A stretch of DNA of 64,000 nucleotides from Segatella oris. Lineage in GTDB: Bacteria; Bacteroidota; Bacteroidia; Bacteroidales; Bacteroidaceae. Of the stretch, positions 28,913 through 36,761 are shown piece by piece. Made by a program: the position numbers and the translations under genes. The stretch lies in the NCBI RefSeq assembly GCF_900637655.1, contig NZ_LR134384.1:2356001-2420000 (forward strand). Direction: 5' to 3'. The notes beneath the pieces were generated by a model. That model did not search any database and was not told where the DNA came from. It saw only the letters and a program-made list of their open reading frames with translations. Each line of letters begins with the position of its first letter. Position 1 is the first letter of the stretch.

Positions 28913-29611
28913 CTATAAAAGTTGGGCGATATCCGTGATAATCCTATTGGGTATCTGCTCGTCATACTGCTGTTCTGTCCAACCTTCTCCCCTGAACCAC
29001 ACCGTTTGGCAACCAATCTCATGGGCCGGTTCGATATCTTTATGGAAACTATCTCCAACGACAACGACTTCCTCTGGACGTAATCCGAGCCGCTCTACAC
29101 CTAATCTATAAATTCTTGGATCAGGCTTTCTGATACCGACAACAGCACTTTCGACAATGTCACTGAACAGATGAGCAAGTCTGAATTCTTTCAAAACGAC
29201 GCCTACATTGCCGTAGAAATTGCTCACAAGCACCATAGGATAATGCTCATGTAAACGTTCTAACACATCGCGACTGTGTGTGGTTGTTGCAACCACTCGG
29301 GCATAAACATCTTGCAAAACCGCCTGTTGAAGACGACAGGATGTTGTCTCATCAACATCCAATCCTGCTTGCCGGCTGAGATATTCAAACTCCAAACGCA
29401 GCTTCACTTCAAGCGTTTTGTGAAACGTATCATCGGGCTTTATGAGCGAAGTTCTGCCCAAAGTGCGTTCTCCATAGACATAGGCTTCACGGAAATGAGC
29501 TTCATTTACGGGCACTTGCTGACGCTCATAAGCATGCCAAAGCACTTTTCCCCAATGCTGACCGGCAGTGTCAAGCGTTGCACCATAATCGAAGATATAT
29601 CCTTTTATCAT
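28913..29611 (-). CDS. HAD-family hydrolase lacking the second catalytic Asp
   Basis: A protein of 232 residues with HAD motif I FDYGATLDT: nucleophile D8 is present, but the usual second Asp (general acid) is G10. Motif II is VLVSNF, the motif III Lys is in GIRKPDPRIY, and motif IV is VVGDSFHKDIEPA. The helical cap (about 18-90) resembles YjjG- or DehII-type class I caps. The neighbouring CDP-alcohol phosphatidyltransferase suggests it might dephosphorylate a phospholipid head group or precursor, yet the G10 variant makes classic phosphatase activity uncertain. I recall close Bacteroidetes relatives with FDYGGT, so this may be a family trait. Confidence 0.8.
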   Translation of the reverse strand: MIKGYIFDYGATLDTAGQHWGKVLWHAYERQQVPVNEAHFREAYVYGERTLGRTSLIKPDDTFHKTLEVKLRLEFEYLSRQAGLDVDETTSCRLQQAVLQDVYARVVATTTHSRDVLERLHEHYPMVLVSNFYGNVGVVLKEFRLAHLFSDIVESAVVGIRKPDPRIYRLGVERLGLRPEEVVVVGDSFHKDIEPAHEIGCQTVWFRGEGWTEQQYDEQIPNRIITDIAQLL

Positions 29612-29652
29612 TGCTTTTAATTGTCTTGAAGAGTAATTTCTACGTGTAAAAC

Positions 29653-30573
29653 CTATGCTATTTCCTTGCCAAGTGACTCACAAAGCTGCTCATGTGTGCG
29701 GTGCATGTGAACATACATGGCACTCATGACGATGATTTCAAATAGCGGATAGAGCCAAGCATGGTCACTTAAGCAGGCAATATAACAGACAATGGCCCGC
29801 AAGTTGAATGTCAAGAGGTTGGTATATTTCATCAATGGGCGCGAACCTGCAAGGAAATGCTGACGCAATTCCTCGTCTTTTGCACTTTCATTCCATTTTT
29901 TGAAGAACTTCTGGAAAGCCGGAGTACGCTTCTCCTGACTGTGACAATACTTTGCATAATTGGAGTAAAAGAGTCGGTCCCAGAATGCACCTTGCTCAGG
30001 AAGTGCCTTCAATGTTTCGATTTGCTTTTGATAACTGTCAAGTTCACTGCCCTCTTTTCCCTTTAAAAAGAACAGATGTATCTGCCTATAATAATCCGCC
30101 AAAGAACTTTGGGGAGAATGACAAAGGAAGCCTGCAACGCTGCAAAGTATCCAACTTCCTATGCCCCAATTGACATCTGTGTAAGGAATTTGCTGATGAT
30201 AAAGGCGCATTGCAATGGCACAGTAAATGAAAACAAACCATACATCACCTGAAAACTCATCGAGCATTCGGCCTATCAGCGTTTTCTTTCCAGCGAGACG
30301 AGCCATCTGTCCATCAGTAGAATCACAGAAATTGGCCAGCATCAACAATATCACTCCTATGAGATTATGCGTCAAATCGGTGTAGTAAAACATGCAACCT
30401 GCCGCCGCTCCTAAGATAATTGATAATATAGTAATGACATTGGGATGTATATTCAGCTTGTTCCATAACAGTGCAAACACCAGTCCTATGGGGCGAGTGA
30501 AGTGCACATCCAACCATTCTTCCGTATCATCCGACTTGAAAGAAGCTCGTAACAACTCTTTGAAACTACTCAT
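29653..30573 (-). CDS. CDP-alcohol phosphatidyltransferase family membrane enzyme
   Basis: Encodes 306 residues with about six membrane helices. The family motif is visible: D84-x2-D87-G88-x2-A91-R92-x8-G101-x3-D105. The last Asp comes one residue late (D110, in LDEFSGD), so the final spacing is x4 where x3 is usual. Such enzymes join a CDP-activated alcohol to another alcohol, making phosphatidylinositol-type or similar lipids at the inner membrane. It overlaps the ATP-grasp gene by 4 bp. The adjacent nucleotidyltransferase could supply a CDP-polyol, as in archaeal inositol lipid synthesis. The actual substrate is unknown. Confidence 0.85.
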   Translation of the reverse strand: MSSFKELLRASFKSDDTEEWLDVHFTRPIGLVFALLWNKLNIHPNVITILSIILGAAAGCMFYYTDLTHNLIGVILLMLANFCDSTDGQMARLAGKKTLIGRMLDEFSGDVWFVFIYCAIAMRLYHQQIPYTDVNWGIGSWILCSVAGFLCHSPQSSLADYYRQIHLFFLKGKEGSELDSYQKQIETLKALPEQGAFWDRLFYSNYAKYCHSQEKRTPAFQKFFKKWNESAKDEELRQHFLAGSRPLMKYTNLLTFNLRAIVCYIACLSDHAWLYPLFEIIVMSAMYVHMHRTHEQLCESLGKEIA

Positions 30574-31364
30574 AAATGTTTGTTTATTTTGTTCTTAATA
30601 CGTTTAACAATGGCCTCAGATGCCTCATCCCGACAGCGGGAAAAGCTCGGCCAGTCGTTGAAATCAATGATATAGAAAGCTCCCGAGGCCGTAATGATTG
30701 CATCACCACCATAAACTTCCACTCCCGTGAGCATCGCAATGGCCTCTGCCGTAGCCTGCAATACTGCAACATCAAAGCCATAATGCTGTGCCTTACCATT
30801 CATATCTTCGTCTCCGAACTTGGATATTCCGTCGTCATTAGGATAGAAATAGCGAAAGAAACCACCCTGAACAGCATAGAACTTCACTAAATCACCCGGC
30901 ACATGTGCCTGAACAATCCAGTTGGTTATGCCCCGAAGAACAAATGAAGCCTGCTGTTCGGCCAGTTCTGCACGGTCTTTACAATAGACCACATCACCTT
31001 TATGCTGCGCTGACATGTCACCTCTTTTGAGCCAATAGCCGTCACTTCCTTCTGAATTGGGCACTGGAATACCCTGCTCCCGCAAAGCAACATCAAGCAA
31101 ACTACGTTCGCATCGTTCAACCCCGTAGGCCGAATTGATAACCAACGCGCCATTATCTTCCTTTGCTTTCAGCAGTTCAAGCGTTCGCTTATGCCGCGCC
31201 ATTGACACATATACATCGGCATCTTCTGCTGCAGAAAACCGTGTTTCATCAATCATTCTGACCGATGTGCCAAGACCGTCCATGACTTGTTGCAGTATAA
31301 TTCGGTCTTTTTCTATCGAGTTCGGCGAGAAGATTGCATCACGCCTTATTGCTAACAACTTCAT
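30570..31364 (-). CDS. ATP-grasp family ligase-like protein
   Basis: A protein of 264 residues. The C-terminal half shows ATP-grasp features: WLKRGDMSAQ (nucleotide-binding Lys), WIVQAHVPGDLVKFYAV, then YGGDAIITASGAFYIIDFND with the metal-binding acidic/Asn cluster DFND. The N-terminal half has an alpha/beta fold like RimK-type ligases. ATP-grasp enzymes form amide or similar bonds through acyl phosphates. It overlaps both neighbours by 4 bp (ATGA), so translation is coupled to the nucleotidyltransferase and phosphatidyltransferase. The substrate could be an amino-acid or carboxylate adduct of the lipid precursor, but this is speculation from context. Confidence 0.75.
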   Translation of the reverse strand: MKLLAIRRDAIFSPNSIEKDRIILQQVMDGLGTSVRMIDETRFSAAEDADVYVSMARHKRTLELLKAKEDNGALVINSAYGVERCERSLLDVALREQGIPVPNSEGSDGYWLKRGDMSAQHKGDVVYCKDRAELAEQQASFVLRGITNWIVQAHVPGDLVKFYAVQGGFFRYFYPNDDGISKFGDEDMNGKAQHYGFDVAVLQATAEAIAMLTGVEVYGGDAIITASGAFYIIDFNDWPSFSRCRDEASEAIVKRIKNKINKHL

Positions 31365-32083
31365 TTCAAGAATGCTTCTGCCTTCAATATATCGTCAGCA
31401 TGATCCACATCCATTATCTTAGAGAAGCGGTAAGCCTTAAGTTTTCGGCCATCACGAATAAGTCCACGTTGGAAGTTTCGCATGCGACTCTCACCTCGTT
31501 TCATACAATTATCGAGCGTTTCAAAGGCAGAAGGCATCAAACCATAAATGCCCCCGGAGATAAATTTGCATTTTCTTTCGCGGTCATCATCCAAGAACCC
31601 CGTGATATTCATGGCCTCATCAGTATCTACATAGAGTGGTTTTTCATCATCAATGAAGTCAGTAACCCCCATCAAACCCTCGCATCCACAGGCCAACTGC
31701 TGTCTGAATGCACGCACATAGGCTGCAAATTCATCCTCCTTGAATATCGTATCCACCGTCGTCATCACGAAAGGAGCCGGCTTCATGACCTTACTTAACT
31801 CGTAGAAACTATGCATTGAGCTTGGTGTTGTCTTCACTATGAAGTTCAAAGGGACTGGTCTTCCAACAAGACCATCCTCTTCCAAATCAAGCAAATGACG
31901 ACTTACTTCCGTGGTCAAAGCATTACATATCACTGAAATCTGCTCTGCTTCATTGTCCATGAAAATACGTATCAGACGGTCTATCAACCGTTCATCTCTG
32001 ACTTTCACTAACGGTTTAGGGGGCTTTATGCCCTCTTGTGCCAGACGAGAACCCTCTCCTGCCGCTATAATTGCATAATTCAT
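31361..32083 (-). CDS. Sugar/polyol-phosphate nucleotidyltransferase
   Basis: Encodes 240 residues with the N-terminal NTP-transferase signature AIIAAGEGSRLAQEG followed by PPKPLVKV (Rossmann-like nucleotide binding), an acidic VTTVDTIF-like metal site (MTTVDTIFKEDEF) and a C-terminal MDVDHADDI. Length and motifs fit small cytidylyl- or uridylyltransferases such as inositol-1-phosphate cytidylyltransferase. It is first in the overlapping operon with the ATP-grasp, CDP-alcohol transferase and HAD genes, so it likely activates the head group. Nucleotide and sugar specificity cannot be told from sequence. Confidence 0.85.
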   Translation of the reverse strand: MNYAIIAAGEGSRLAQEGIKPPKPLVKVRDERLIDRLIRIFMDNEAEQISVICNALTTEVSRHLLDLEEDGLVGRPVPLNFIVKTTPSSMHSFYELSKVMKPAPFVMTTVDTIFKEDEFAAYVRAFRQQLACGCEGLMGVTDFIDDEKPLYVDTDEAMNITGFLDDDRERKCKFISGGIYGLMPSAFETLDNCMKRGESRMRNFQRGLIRDGRKLKAYRFSKIMDVDHADDILKAEAFLK

Positions 32084-32112
32084 TCAAATCAATTTGTTGT
32101 ACTAATATGCCA

Positions 32113-32120
32113 CAAAATTA
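32113..32120 (-). promoter_or_regulatory. Promoter -7 element of the nucleotidyltransferase operon
   Basis: TAATTTTG on the minus strand, 29 nt before the first start codon. It is divergent from the promoter at 32380. Confidence 0.55.
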
Positions 32121-32379
32121 CGCAATATATATGAAAAGTAGAAAACTTTTAATTACTATTTTGTTTTATAAACAGATGAAGAGTCTATGAAAACCAACGA
32201 AAACAAGCAGGATTTCATCAAGCTTTACAATAAGGGAACGAAGCATGGCTTTGTCAAATCATTCCGCTTGAAGATATACATGAGCAAAGTTTCCAGACCA
32301 TTTGAGATTGCAATCCCTTTCTTTTCATCTTGCAATCACAATTTAGCAAACAGCTATTGTGAGACTCATGAAAAAGTCT

Positions 32380-32387
32380 TACCTTTG
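32380..32387 (+). promoter_or_regulatory. Promoter -7 element that sets the start of the 32436 gene
   Basis: TACCTTTG, with ATTG 20 nt upstream as a weak -33 box. It lies inside a longer in-frame open stretch that begins at 32187, which argues for the ATG at 32436. Confidence 0.6.
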
Positions 32388-32435
32388 CAACGAAAATCCA
32401 ATAAAAAACATATTAAATCATTAAATATCACACTT

Positions 32436-32933
32436 ATGGACACAAGTATGCTCATTTATCCTCTTTTAGTGTTTGTCATCGGATTTGCAGCCATGATATA
32501 CATGAAGACAAAGGGACGCAACACAAAAGGTAATTATGTAGTGGCCGGACGCCAATACATAAAGAAGTTCTACCCAAATCTCGATGTTCAGCAATATGAA
32601 ATCGTAGAAGGCAAGATTACTTACAGTATTACAGCTGTGCACATCCCCGTGCTCATCGCCTATAACCCAAGTGAGCTTTATTTGTTTCCCGTAGTCCGTA
32701 ACATGACAGGTACGAAGCTCAACACCCCCGAAGGCTTAGAAGAACACAACGAACATATACCCGTCTTAAGTATTCAACAAATTGGAATAACAGAAAAGGG
32801 AGATAAAATGGCTTTCGTTGTCAGGGGAAAAGAAACCGTAATTAATTTCAGTAAGCGCAACTCTTTCAATGAAGATCAGAGTGAAGAAGTCAGTAACTTC
32901 TTGACAACGATGGCTCAAGCAGCCGACAACTAA
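32436..32933 (+). CDS. Hypothetical single-pass membrane protein
   Basis: From ATG 32436 the protein has 165 residues: one N-terminal membrane helix (about 5-23, SMLIYPLLVFVIGFAAMIYM) with a basic flank, then a cytoplasmic alpha/beta domain of about 140 residues. The pattern SITAVHIPVLIAYNPSELYLFPV followed by MAFVVRGKETVINFSKRNS could be a small PH-like fold, but I recognise no family. An in-frame extension to 32187 is rejected because the promoter lies within it and the extension has no coding character. It is monocistronic, facing yqeY. Confidence 0.65.
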   Translation: MDTSMLIYPLLVFVIGFAAMIYMKTKGRNTKGNYVVAGRQYIKKFYPNLDVQQYEIVEGKITYSITAVHIPVLIAYNPSELYLFPVVRNMTGTKLNTPEGLEEHNEHIPVLSIQQIGITEKGDKMAFVVRGKETVINFSKRNSFNEDQSEEVSNFLTTMAQAADN

Positions 32934-32949
32934 TAGGTCTTTGAATTTC

Positions 32950-33022
32950 AAAGATTGAGGTTTGAATTTTAAGATAGCCTTTCATCTACAAGCCATATCC
33001 TAAAGTTCAAACCCCAATCTTC
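32950..33022. terminator. Imperfect inverted repeat between convergent genes, likely bidirectional terminator
   Basis: AAAGATTGAGGTTTGAA (32950-32966) pairs with TTCAAACCCCAATCTTC (33006-33022) at 15 of 17 positions. It lies exactly between the stop codons of the 32436 gene and the yqeY-like gene. The loop is long (39 nt), which lowers confidence. Confidence 0.5.
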
Positions 33023-33027
33023 AAAGT

Positions 33028-33465
33028 TTAATGTTTAATGTGCTTGCGAACAAGCTCTGAAACAGTCTTTCCATCCGCAGCATTCCATTTGGCTTTCACT
33101 TCTTTTATCACGTTCCCCATCTGCTTCTGCTCTATACCATCAGGATAGGAAGCAACGATGAAAGCCTCTATTTCTTCGTCTTTCGGAGCTGCAGGAAGCA
33201 GCGCTTCAAGTATCAAGTATTCGTTTCTTTCATTCTCGGCAAGGTCATTCCGGCCCGCATCAGCATACACTTTTTCAGACTCTTTGCGCTCTTTCACCAT
33301 CTTACGGATAATCTGAATCTCGGCTGCATCATCTAAAGTCTTGGCGTCTTTTGCAGTATTGAATTTCAGAAACTCACTTTTCAAAAGGCGATAGACAGCA
33401 GCCTTTTCTTTCTCACCCGACTTCATCGAAGTCATAATCATCTTGTTGATTTCCTCGTTATACAT
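33028..33465 (-). CDS. yqeY: GatB/YqeY domain protein
   Basis: A 145-residue all-helical protein with the YqeY pattern: AAVYRLLKSEFLKFNTAKDA near the N-terminus, RKMVKERKESEKVYADAGRNDL in the middle and the C-terminal QMGNVIKEVKAKW ending GKTVSELVRKHI. It is related to the tail domain of the GatB amidotransferase subunit. The role of the free-standing form is poorly defined. Length is normal for the family. The promoter is at 33512-33519. Confidence 0.9.
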   Translation of the reverse strand: MYNEEINKMIMTSMKSGEKEKAAVYRLLKSEFLKFNTAKDAKTLDDAAEIQIIRKMVKERKESEKVYADAGRNDLAENERNEYLILEALLPAAPKDEEIEAFIVASYPDGIEQKQMGNVIKEVKAKWNAADGKTVSELVRKHIKH

Positions 33466-33511
33466 GGTCGTTTATATTTAATTTGAAACTTCAGTTCATT
33501 TCCAACACCTG

Positions 33512-33519
33512 CAAAGATA
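33512..33519 (-). promoter_or_regulatory. Promoter -7 element of yqeY
   Basis: TATCTTTG on the minus strand, 46 nt before the start codon. Confidence 0.6.
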
Positions 33520-33575
33520 GAAAATAATCAGCGAAAATGACCTCTAACGACTGCTAAGATAGTTAAAAAGACATT

Positions 33576-34355
33576 TTATCTGATGTTGACATTATACTGT
33601 TCTTTCGGCCTGTCATCATTGTTATCGTCATATTTAATCCAATGTCTGCACGTGCCTTTCAGCACAACATTGCCTGTTCCGTCAACGGATGTAGTGACCG
33701 TTCCGCAGTCCTTCACCCTCGCACGGATATCACCTGTGCCATCAATCGACAACTTCACGTCGGGCACTTTGACCATCGACAGCTTGATATCGCCCGTGCC
33801 ATCGAGTGACGCATTGACCGACATTGCCTCGAGATAACCAATGCGAAGGTCGCCCGTTCCGTCTACAAAGCCCTTGAAATGATCGCAGACCAAAGTGTCA
33901 ATCTGTATATCCCCAACGCCGTCGATTGTGGCCGATAAGTAGTCAGTATCAATCTTCTTGGCCTTGAAATCAGATACACCTTCCACCTTAAGTTCTGTCA
34001 AATCAGGGCCACTTACATAGACATCCACACCACTCCGCTTGTTTCCAAACAGGCTGAAATCATCTTTTTCCTCCATTTCGATAATGAGTTTGTCGCCCTT
34101 AAAGCTTACCCGCATGTGTTCAACCTCGGCTTTTGGACCCACAAGACGAATGCTCATCGAGTCTGATTGCGTATAGATAATATCACCAACCAAGTCGGCA
34201 TCAATCTTCGAAAAATATTGAGCCTTGAGCACACGTGTTACTCGTGGCCCGTTAGGTTTACCCATCATGGCACGCATATCACCCGAACTTACATGACAAG
34301 AAGACAAAAACAAAAGCCCAATGGCCCAGAACAAAAACAAAGAGATACGTTTCAT
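33576..34355 (-). CDS. DUF2807 (putative auto-transporter adhesin, head GIN) lipoprotein
   Basis: From ATG 34355 it has 259 residues with lipobox LSSC (about Cys20). The body is a repetitive beta-helix typical of DUF2807: regularly spaced copies of DGVGDI, DGTGDL, DGTGDI, DGTGDI and DGTGNV about 19-23 residues apart, each marking one turn. DUF2807 proteins are common Bacteroidetes surface or periplasmic lipoproteins without a proven function. Two further in-frame ATG codons lie 6 and 30 nt upstream. The start chosen gives the standard MKRISLFLF signal peptide. Confidence 0.82.
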   Translation of the reverse strand: MKRISLFLFWAIGLLFLSSCHVSSGDMRAMMGKPNGPRVTRVLKAQYFSKIDADLVGDIIYTQSDSMSIRLVGPKAEVEHMRVSFKGDKLIIEMEEKDDFSLFGNKRSGVDVYVSGPDLTELKVEGVSDFKAKKIDTDYLSATIDGVGDIQIDTLVCDHFKGFVDGTGDLRIGYLEAMSVNASLDGTGDIKLSMVKVPDVKLSIDGTGDIRARVKDCGTVTTSVDGTGNVVLKGTCRHWIKYDDNNDDRPKEQYNVNIR

Positions 34356-34474
34356 AAGCATTTTTCTAATTATTATTCCTGCCATTTAGACGCAGCACAT
34401 GCGTGAAAAGTTGCAGGAGAAAACAAAATAAGATAAAATTACTTCAAACATCAGAAAATACAAAGAAAAAGCCG

Positions 34475-34482
34475 TAACTTTG
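34475..34482 (+). promoter_or_regulatory. Promoter -7 element of the alkD-like gene
   Basis: TAACTTTG, 23 nt before the ATG at 34506. Confidence 0.6.
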
Positions 34483-34505
34483 TTTCCCAACAGACAATAA
34501 GCAAC

Positions 34506-35210
34506 ATGAAAGCCATTACTACAATGATTACGGCAGCGCTCAATGAGCGCTCTTCAGCAGAGAAACGTGAGATTTTCCCCCGCTTTTTCAAAACCGGGAA
34601 GGGTGAATATGGCGAGGGTGACAAGTTCATGGGCGTCACTGTGCCCAATGTGAGAGCCGTTGCGAAGTTGCATAAAGACATCACACACGATGAAATCAAA
34701 ACCTTGCTGACGAGCGAATGGCATGAGGTGAGACTCTGTGCACTCCTCATCATGGTGGAGAAATGCCGGAAAGCAGATGACAACGAGCAGCAGAAACTCT
34801 TCAATCTCTACCTCTCACAAACCCGGCATATCAACAACTGGGACCTTGTAGACCTATCCGCCTGGCGCATTGTAGGGGTATATTTGCTTGACAAATCACG
34901 CGAAATCCTCTATAAGCTCGCACAAAGCAGCCTGTTATGGGACAACCGCATCGCTATCGTCTCTACCTTCGCATTCATCCGTGAAGGTCAACTTGAAGAC
35001 ACCTATGCCCTCTGCGACATCATGATGCAACATCCCCACGACCTCATGCACAAGGCATGTGGCTGGATGCTTCGCGAAGCGGGAAAGCGCAATCCGCAAC
35101 GCCTTTACGACTATGTAGCCCAGCATCGCCACGAAATGCCGCGCATCATGCTCCGCTATGCCATAGAGAAGTTCTCACCCGAAGAGCGTAAAGCCCTGAT
35201 GAAACCATAG
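34506..35210 (+). CDS. DNA alkylation repair protein, AlkD-like HEAT-repeat glycosylase
   Basis: Encodes 234 residues made of HEAT-like helical repeats. Motifs of the AlkD family are visible: FFKTGKGEYGEGDKFMGVTVP near the N-terminus, WHEVRLCALLIMVEK, INNWDLVDLSAWRIVG with the conserved WD..D stretch that lines the DNA groove, and HKACGWMLREAGKR. These enzymes excise alkylated bases such as N3- and N7-alkylpurines. Length matches the family. It is monocistronic with its own promoter and is followed by a 600-bp gap that holds repeat copy D. Confidence 0.88.
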   Translation: MKAITTMITAALNERSSAEKREIFPRFFKTGKGEYGEGDKFMGVTVPNVRAVAKLHKDITHDEIKTLLTSEWHEVRLCALLIMVEKCRKADDNEQQKLFNLYLSQTRHINNWDLVDLSAWRIVGVYLLDKSREILYKLAQSSLLWDNRIAIVSTFAFIREGQLEDTYALCDIMMQHPHDLMHKACGWMLREAGKRNPQRLYDYVAQHRHEMPRIMLRYAIEKFSPEERKALMKP

Positions 35211-35309
35211 AAAGAGCGAGGTAAAAGCAGTTAATGTTTTTTAAGAAAAAACTCAAAAATACTGACAACTTCAATCTGAATGTTTTTCAACAAAATTCAG
35301 TTGACCATC

Positions 35310-35450
35310 CAACTCGCGTCATTACAGCACACAATCTCTGTCGAAACACCTTGCCATCTGCGTCAGATCATCACGCAATTTGACGCATATTGCAAGGCCG
35401 TTTCATGTGATTTTACAGGCTTTCTAAAGCTTTTCACGGCATCGCATCAT
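35310..35450 (+). repeat. Dispersed intergenic element, copy D (short)
   Basis: Lies in the gap 35211-35819. TGCGTCA (35359-35365) and TGACGCA (35381-35387) form a perfect 7-bp stem around a 15-nt loop containing ATCACGC. The downstream GTTTCATGTGATTTTACAGG resembles TTTCACATGATTTTGCTTC of copy A. The ACTCGCGTATTT half is absent apart from a trace (AACTCGCGTCATT, 35311-35323), so the copy is degraded or rearranged. Confidence 0.5.
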
Positions 35451-35460
35451 ACATATAACG

Positions 35461-35490
35461 AAAAAAGGGAAAGCCCATGAAGACTTTCCC
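35461..35490 (-). terminator. Orphan minus-strand terminator-like hairpin
   Basis: On the minus strand GGGAAAG and CTTTCCC pair over 7 bp around a 10-nt loop and are followed by six T. No minus-strand gene lies near; both flanking genes are on the plus strand. It resembles the hairpin at 2820-2849 beyond copy A. Confidence 0.5.
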
Positions 35491-35759
35491 CGACACAAAG
35501 ATAATCAATTTCAGATGCGAATGCAAATCTAATACGAAAGTAATTTACAAACAGAGCAATCCAACTCACAATGCTTCCACAAGGAAACAGATGTTGATTT
35601 GATTATATCTCACGGAGCATTGGAAAGCTGTTTGAACCATACGGACAGAACCGTTGCCCGATAACTGCCACACGAACAGTCGGCCTTCATCGGGAAAAAC
35701 ACCTCCCAACTGCATTTGATTGTTTTTTAAGAATATCACTTAAAAACTTCAACTTTACT

Positions 35760-35789
35760 TTTGTCTTCTTCAGTTTTTTACTATCTTTG
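35760..35789 (+). promoter_or_regulatory. Promoter of the cysE operon
   Basis: TTTG (35760-35763), an 18-nt spacer and TATCTTTG (35782-35789) form a near-consensus promoter. The -7 box overlaps a possible TTG start at 35787, which rules that codon out as the translation start. Confidence 0.75.
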
Positions 35790-35819
35790 CACATAATATA
35801 TATTGAGACAAAGAATGAG

Positions 35820-36761
35820 ATGAGTAATTTGGAACTGACTCATGTTCTGACACAGACCGTAAGCGAGCTTTCGAAGCCCGACTCTTTCAAGGGTTTGTGC
35901 CATCATCATCGTGACGGTTATCCGTTACCTTCGGGCAAGGCGCTCGAAGAAATCATCGATTTGTCGCGCGCTATCATCTTTCCTGGCTATTATGGAAAGT
36001 CGAATATCAACACACAGACCATTAAGTATCACATCGGAGTCAATGCCGAACGCTTGCAAAAGCTGCTTTTCGAACAGATTTTGGCAGGCCTCTGCTTCGT
36101 TGACATGTGTGAAGAGCCCGACTATGATAAGTTCATGGAGCGTAGAAAACAGGCCGAGACAATTTCTATTCAGCTTATTTCAAGACTGCCGGTCATACGC
36201 AAACTGCTCGCCACAGACGTAGAAGCAGCCTACAACGGAGACCCCGCAGCCGACAGTTTTGCCGAGATCATTTCGTGTTATCCCGTCATCAAAGCCATGA
36301 CCAACTATCGCATTGCCCATGAACTTCATGAGATGCAGGTGCCGCTGATACCGCGAATGATGACAGAAATGGCCCATTCTGAGACAGGTATTGATATTCA
36401 CCCGGGTGCACAGATTGGTGAATATTTCACGATAGATCATGGTACAGGTGTCGTCATTGGCGCCACCTGCATCATCGGCAAGCATGTAAAGCTCTATCAA
36501 GGTGTCACGTTGGGAGCCAAGAGTTTCCCACTCGACAAAGACGGAAAGCCTATAAAAGGCATTCCACGTCACCCCATATTGGAGGATAATGTGGTGGTCT
36601 ATTCCAACGCAACCGTGCTGGGTCGCATCACGATAGGCAAGAGTTGTGTCATCGGAGCGAATACATGGGTGATGGAAGACATGCGTCCCAAGACCAAGAA
36701 ATACAAGAAAATCAAGAAAGATATAATAGATATTCAATACAACAATGGAACAGGAATTTGA
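35820..36761 (+). CDS. cysE: Serine O-acetyltransferase
   Basis: From ATG 35820 (MSNLELTHVLTQ) it has 313 residues. The N-terminal helical domain is followed by a left-handed beta-helix of hexapeptide repeats (about 195-285: IDIHPGAQIG, FTIDHGTGVVIG, HVKLYQGVTLGA). The catalytic His pair lies in TGIDIHPGAQ and FTIDHGTG. It transfers acetyl from acetyl-CoA to L-serine, the first step to cysteine. Length and N-domain fit the long Bacteroidetes form. Its last 17 nt overlap the methyltransferase gene. The earlier TTG 35787 is excluded because it lies inside the promoter. Confidence 0.93.
   Translation: MSNLELTHVLTQTVSELSKPDSFKGLCHHHRDGYPLPSGKALEEIIDLSRAIIFPGYYGKSNINTQTIKYHIGVNAERLQKLLFEQILAGLCFVDMCEEPDYDKFMERRKQAETISIQLISRLPVIRKLLATDVEAAYNGDPAADSFAEIISCYPVIKAMTNYRIAHELHEMQVPLIPRMMTEMAHSETGIDIHPGAQIGEYFTIDHGTGVVIGATCIIGKHVKLYQGVTLGAKSFPLDKDGKPIKGIPRHPILEDNVVVYSNATVLGRITIGKSCVIGANTWVMEDMRPKTKKYKKIKKDIIDIQYNNGTGI

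Noticed and set aside
32187..32435. N-terminal extension of the 32436 gene
   Set aside because: The TACCTTTG promoter element at 32380 lies within it, and the encoded segment has no membrane or domain character.
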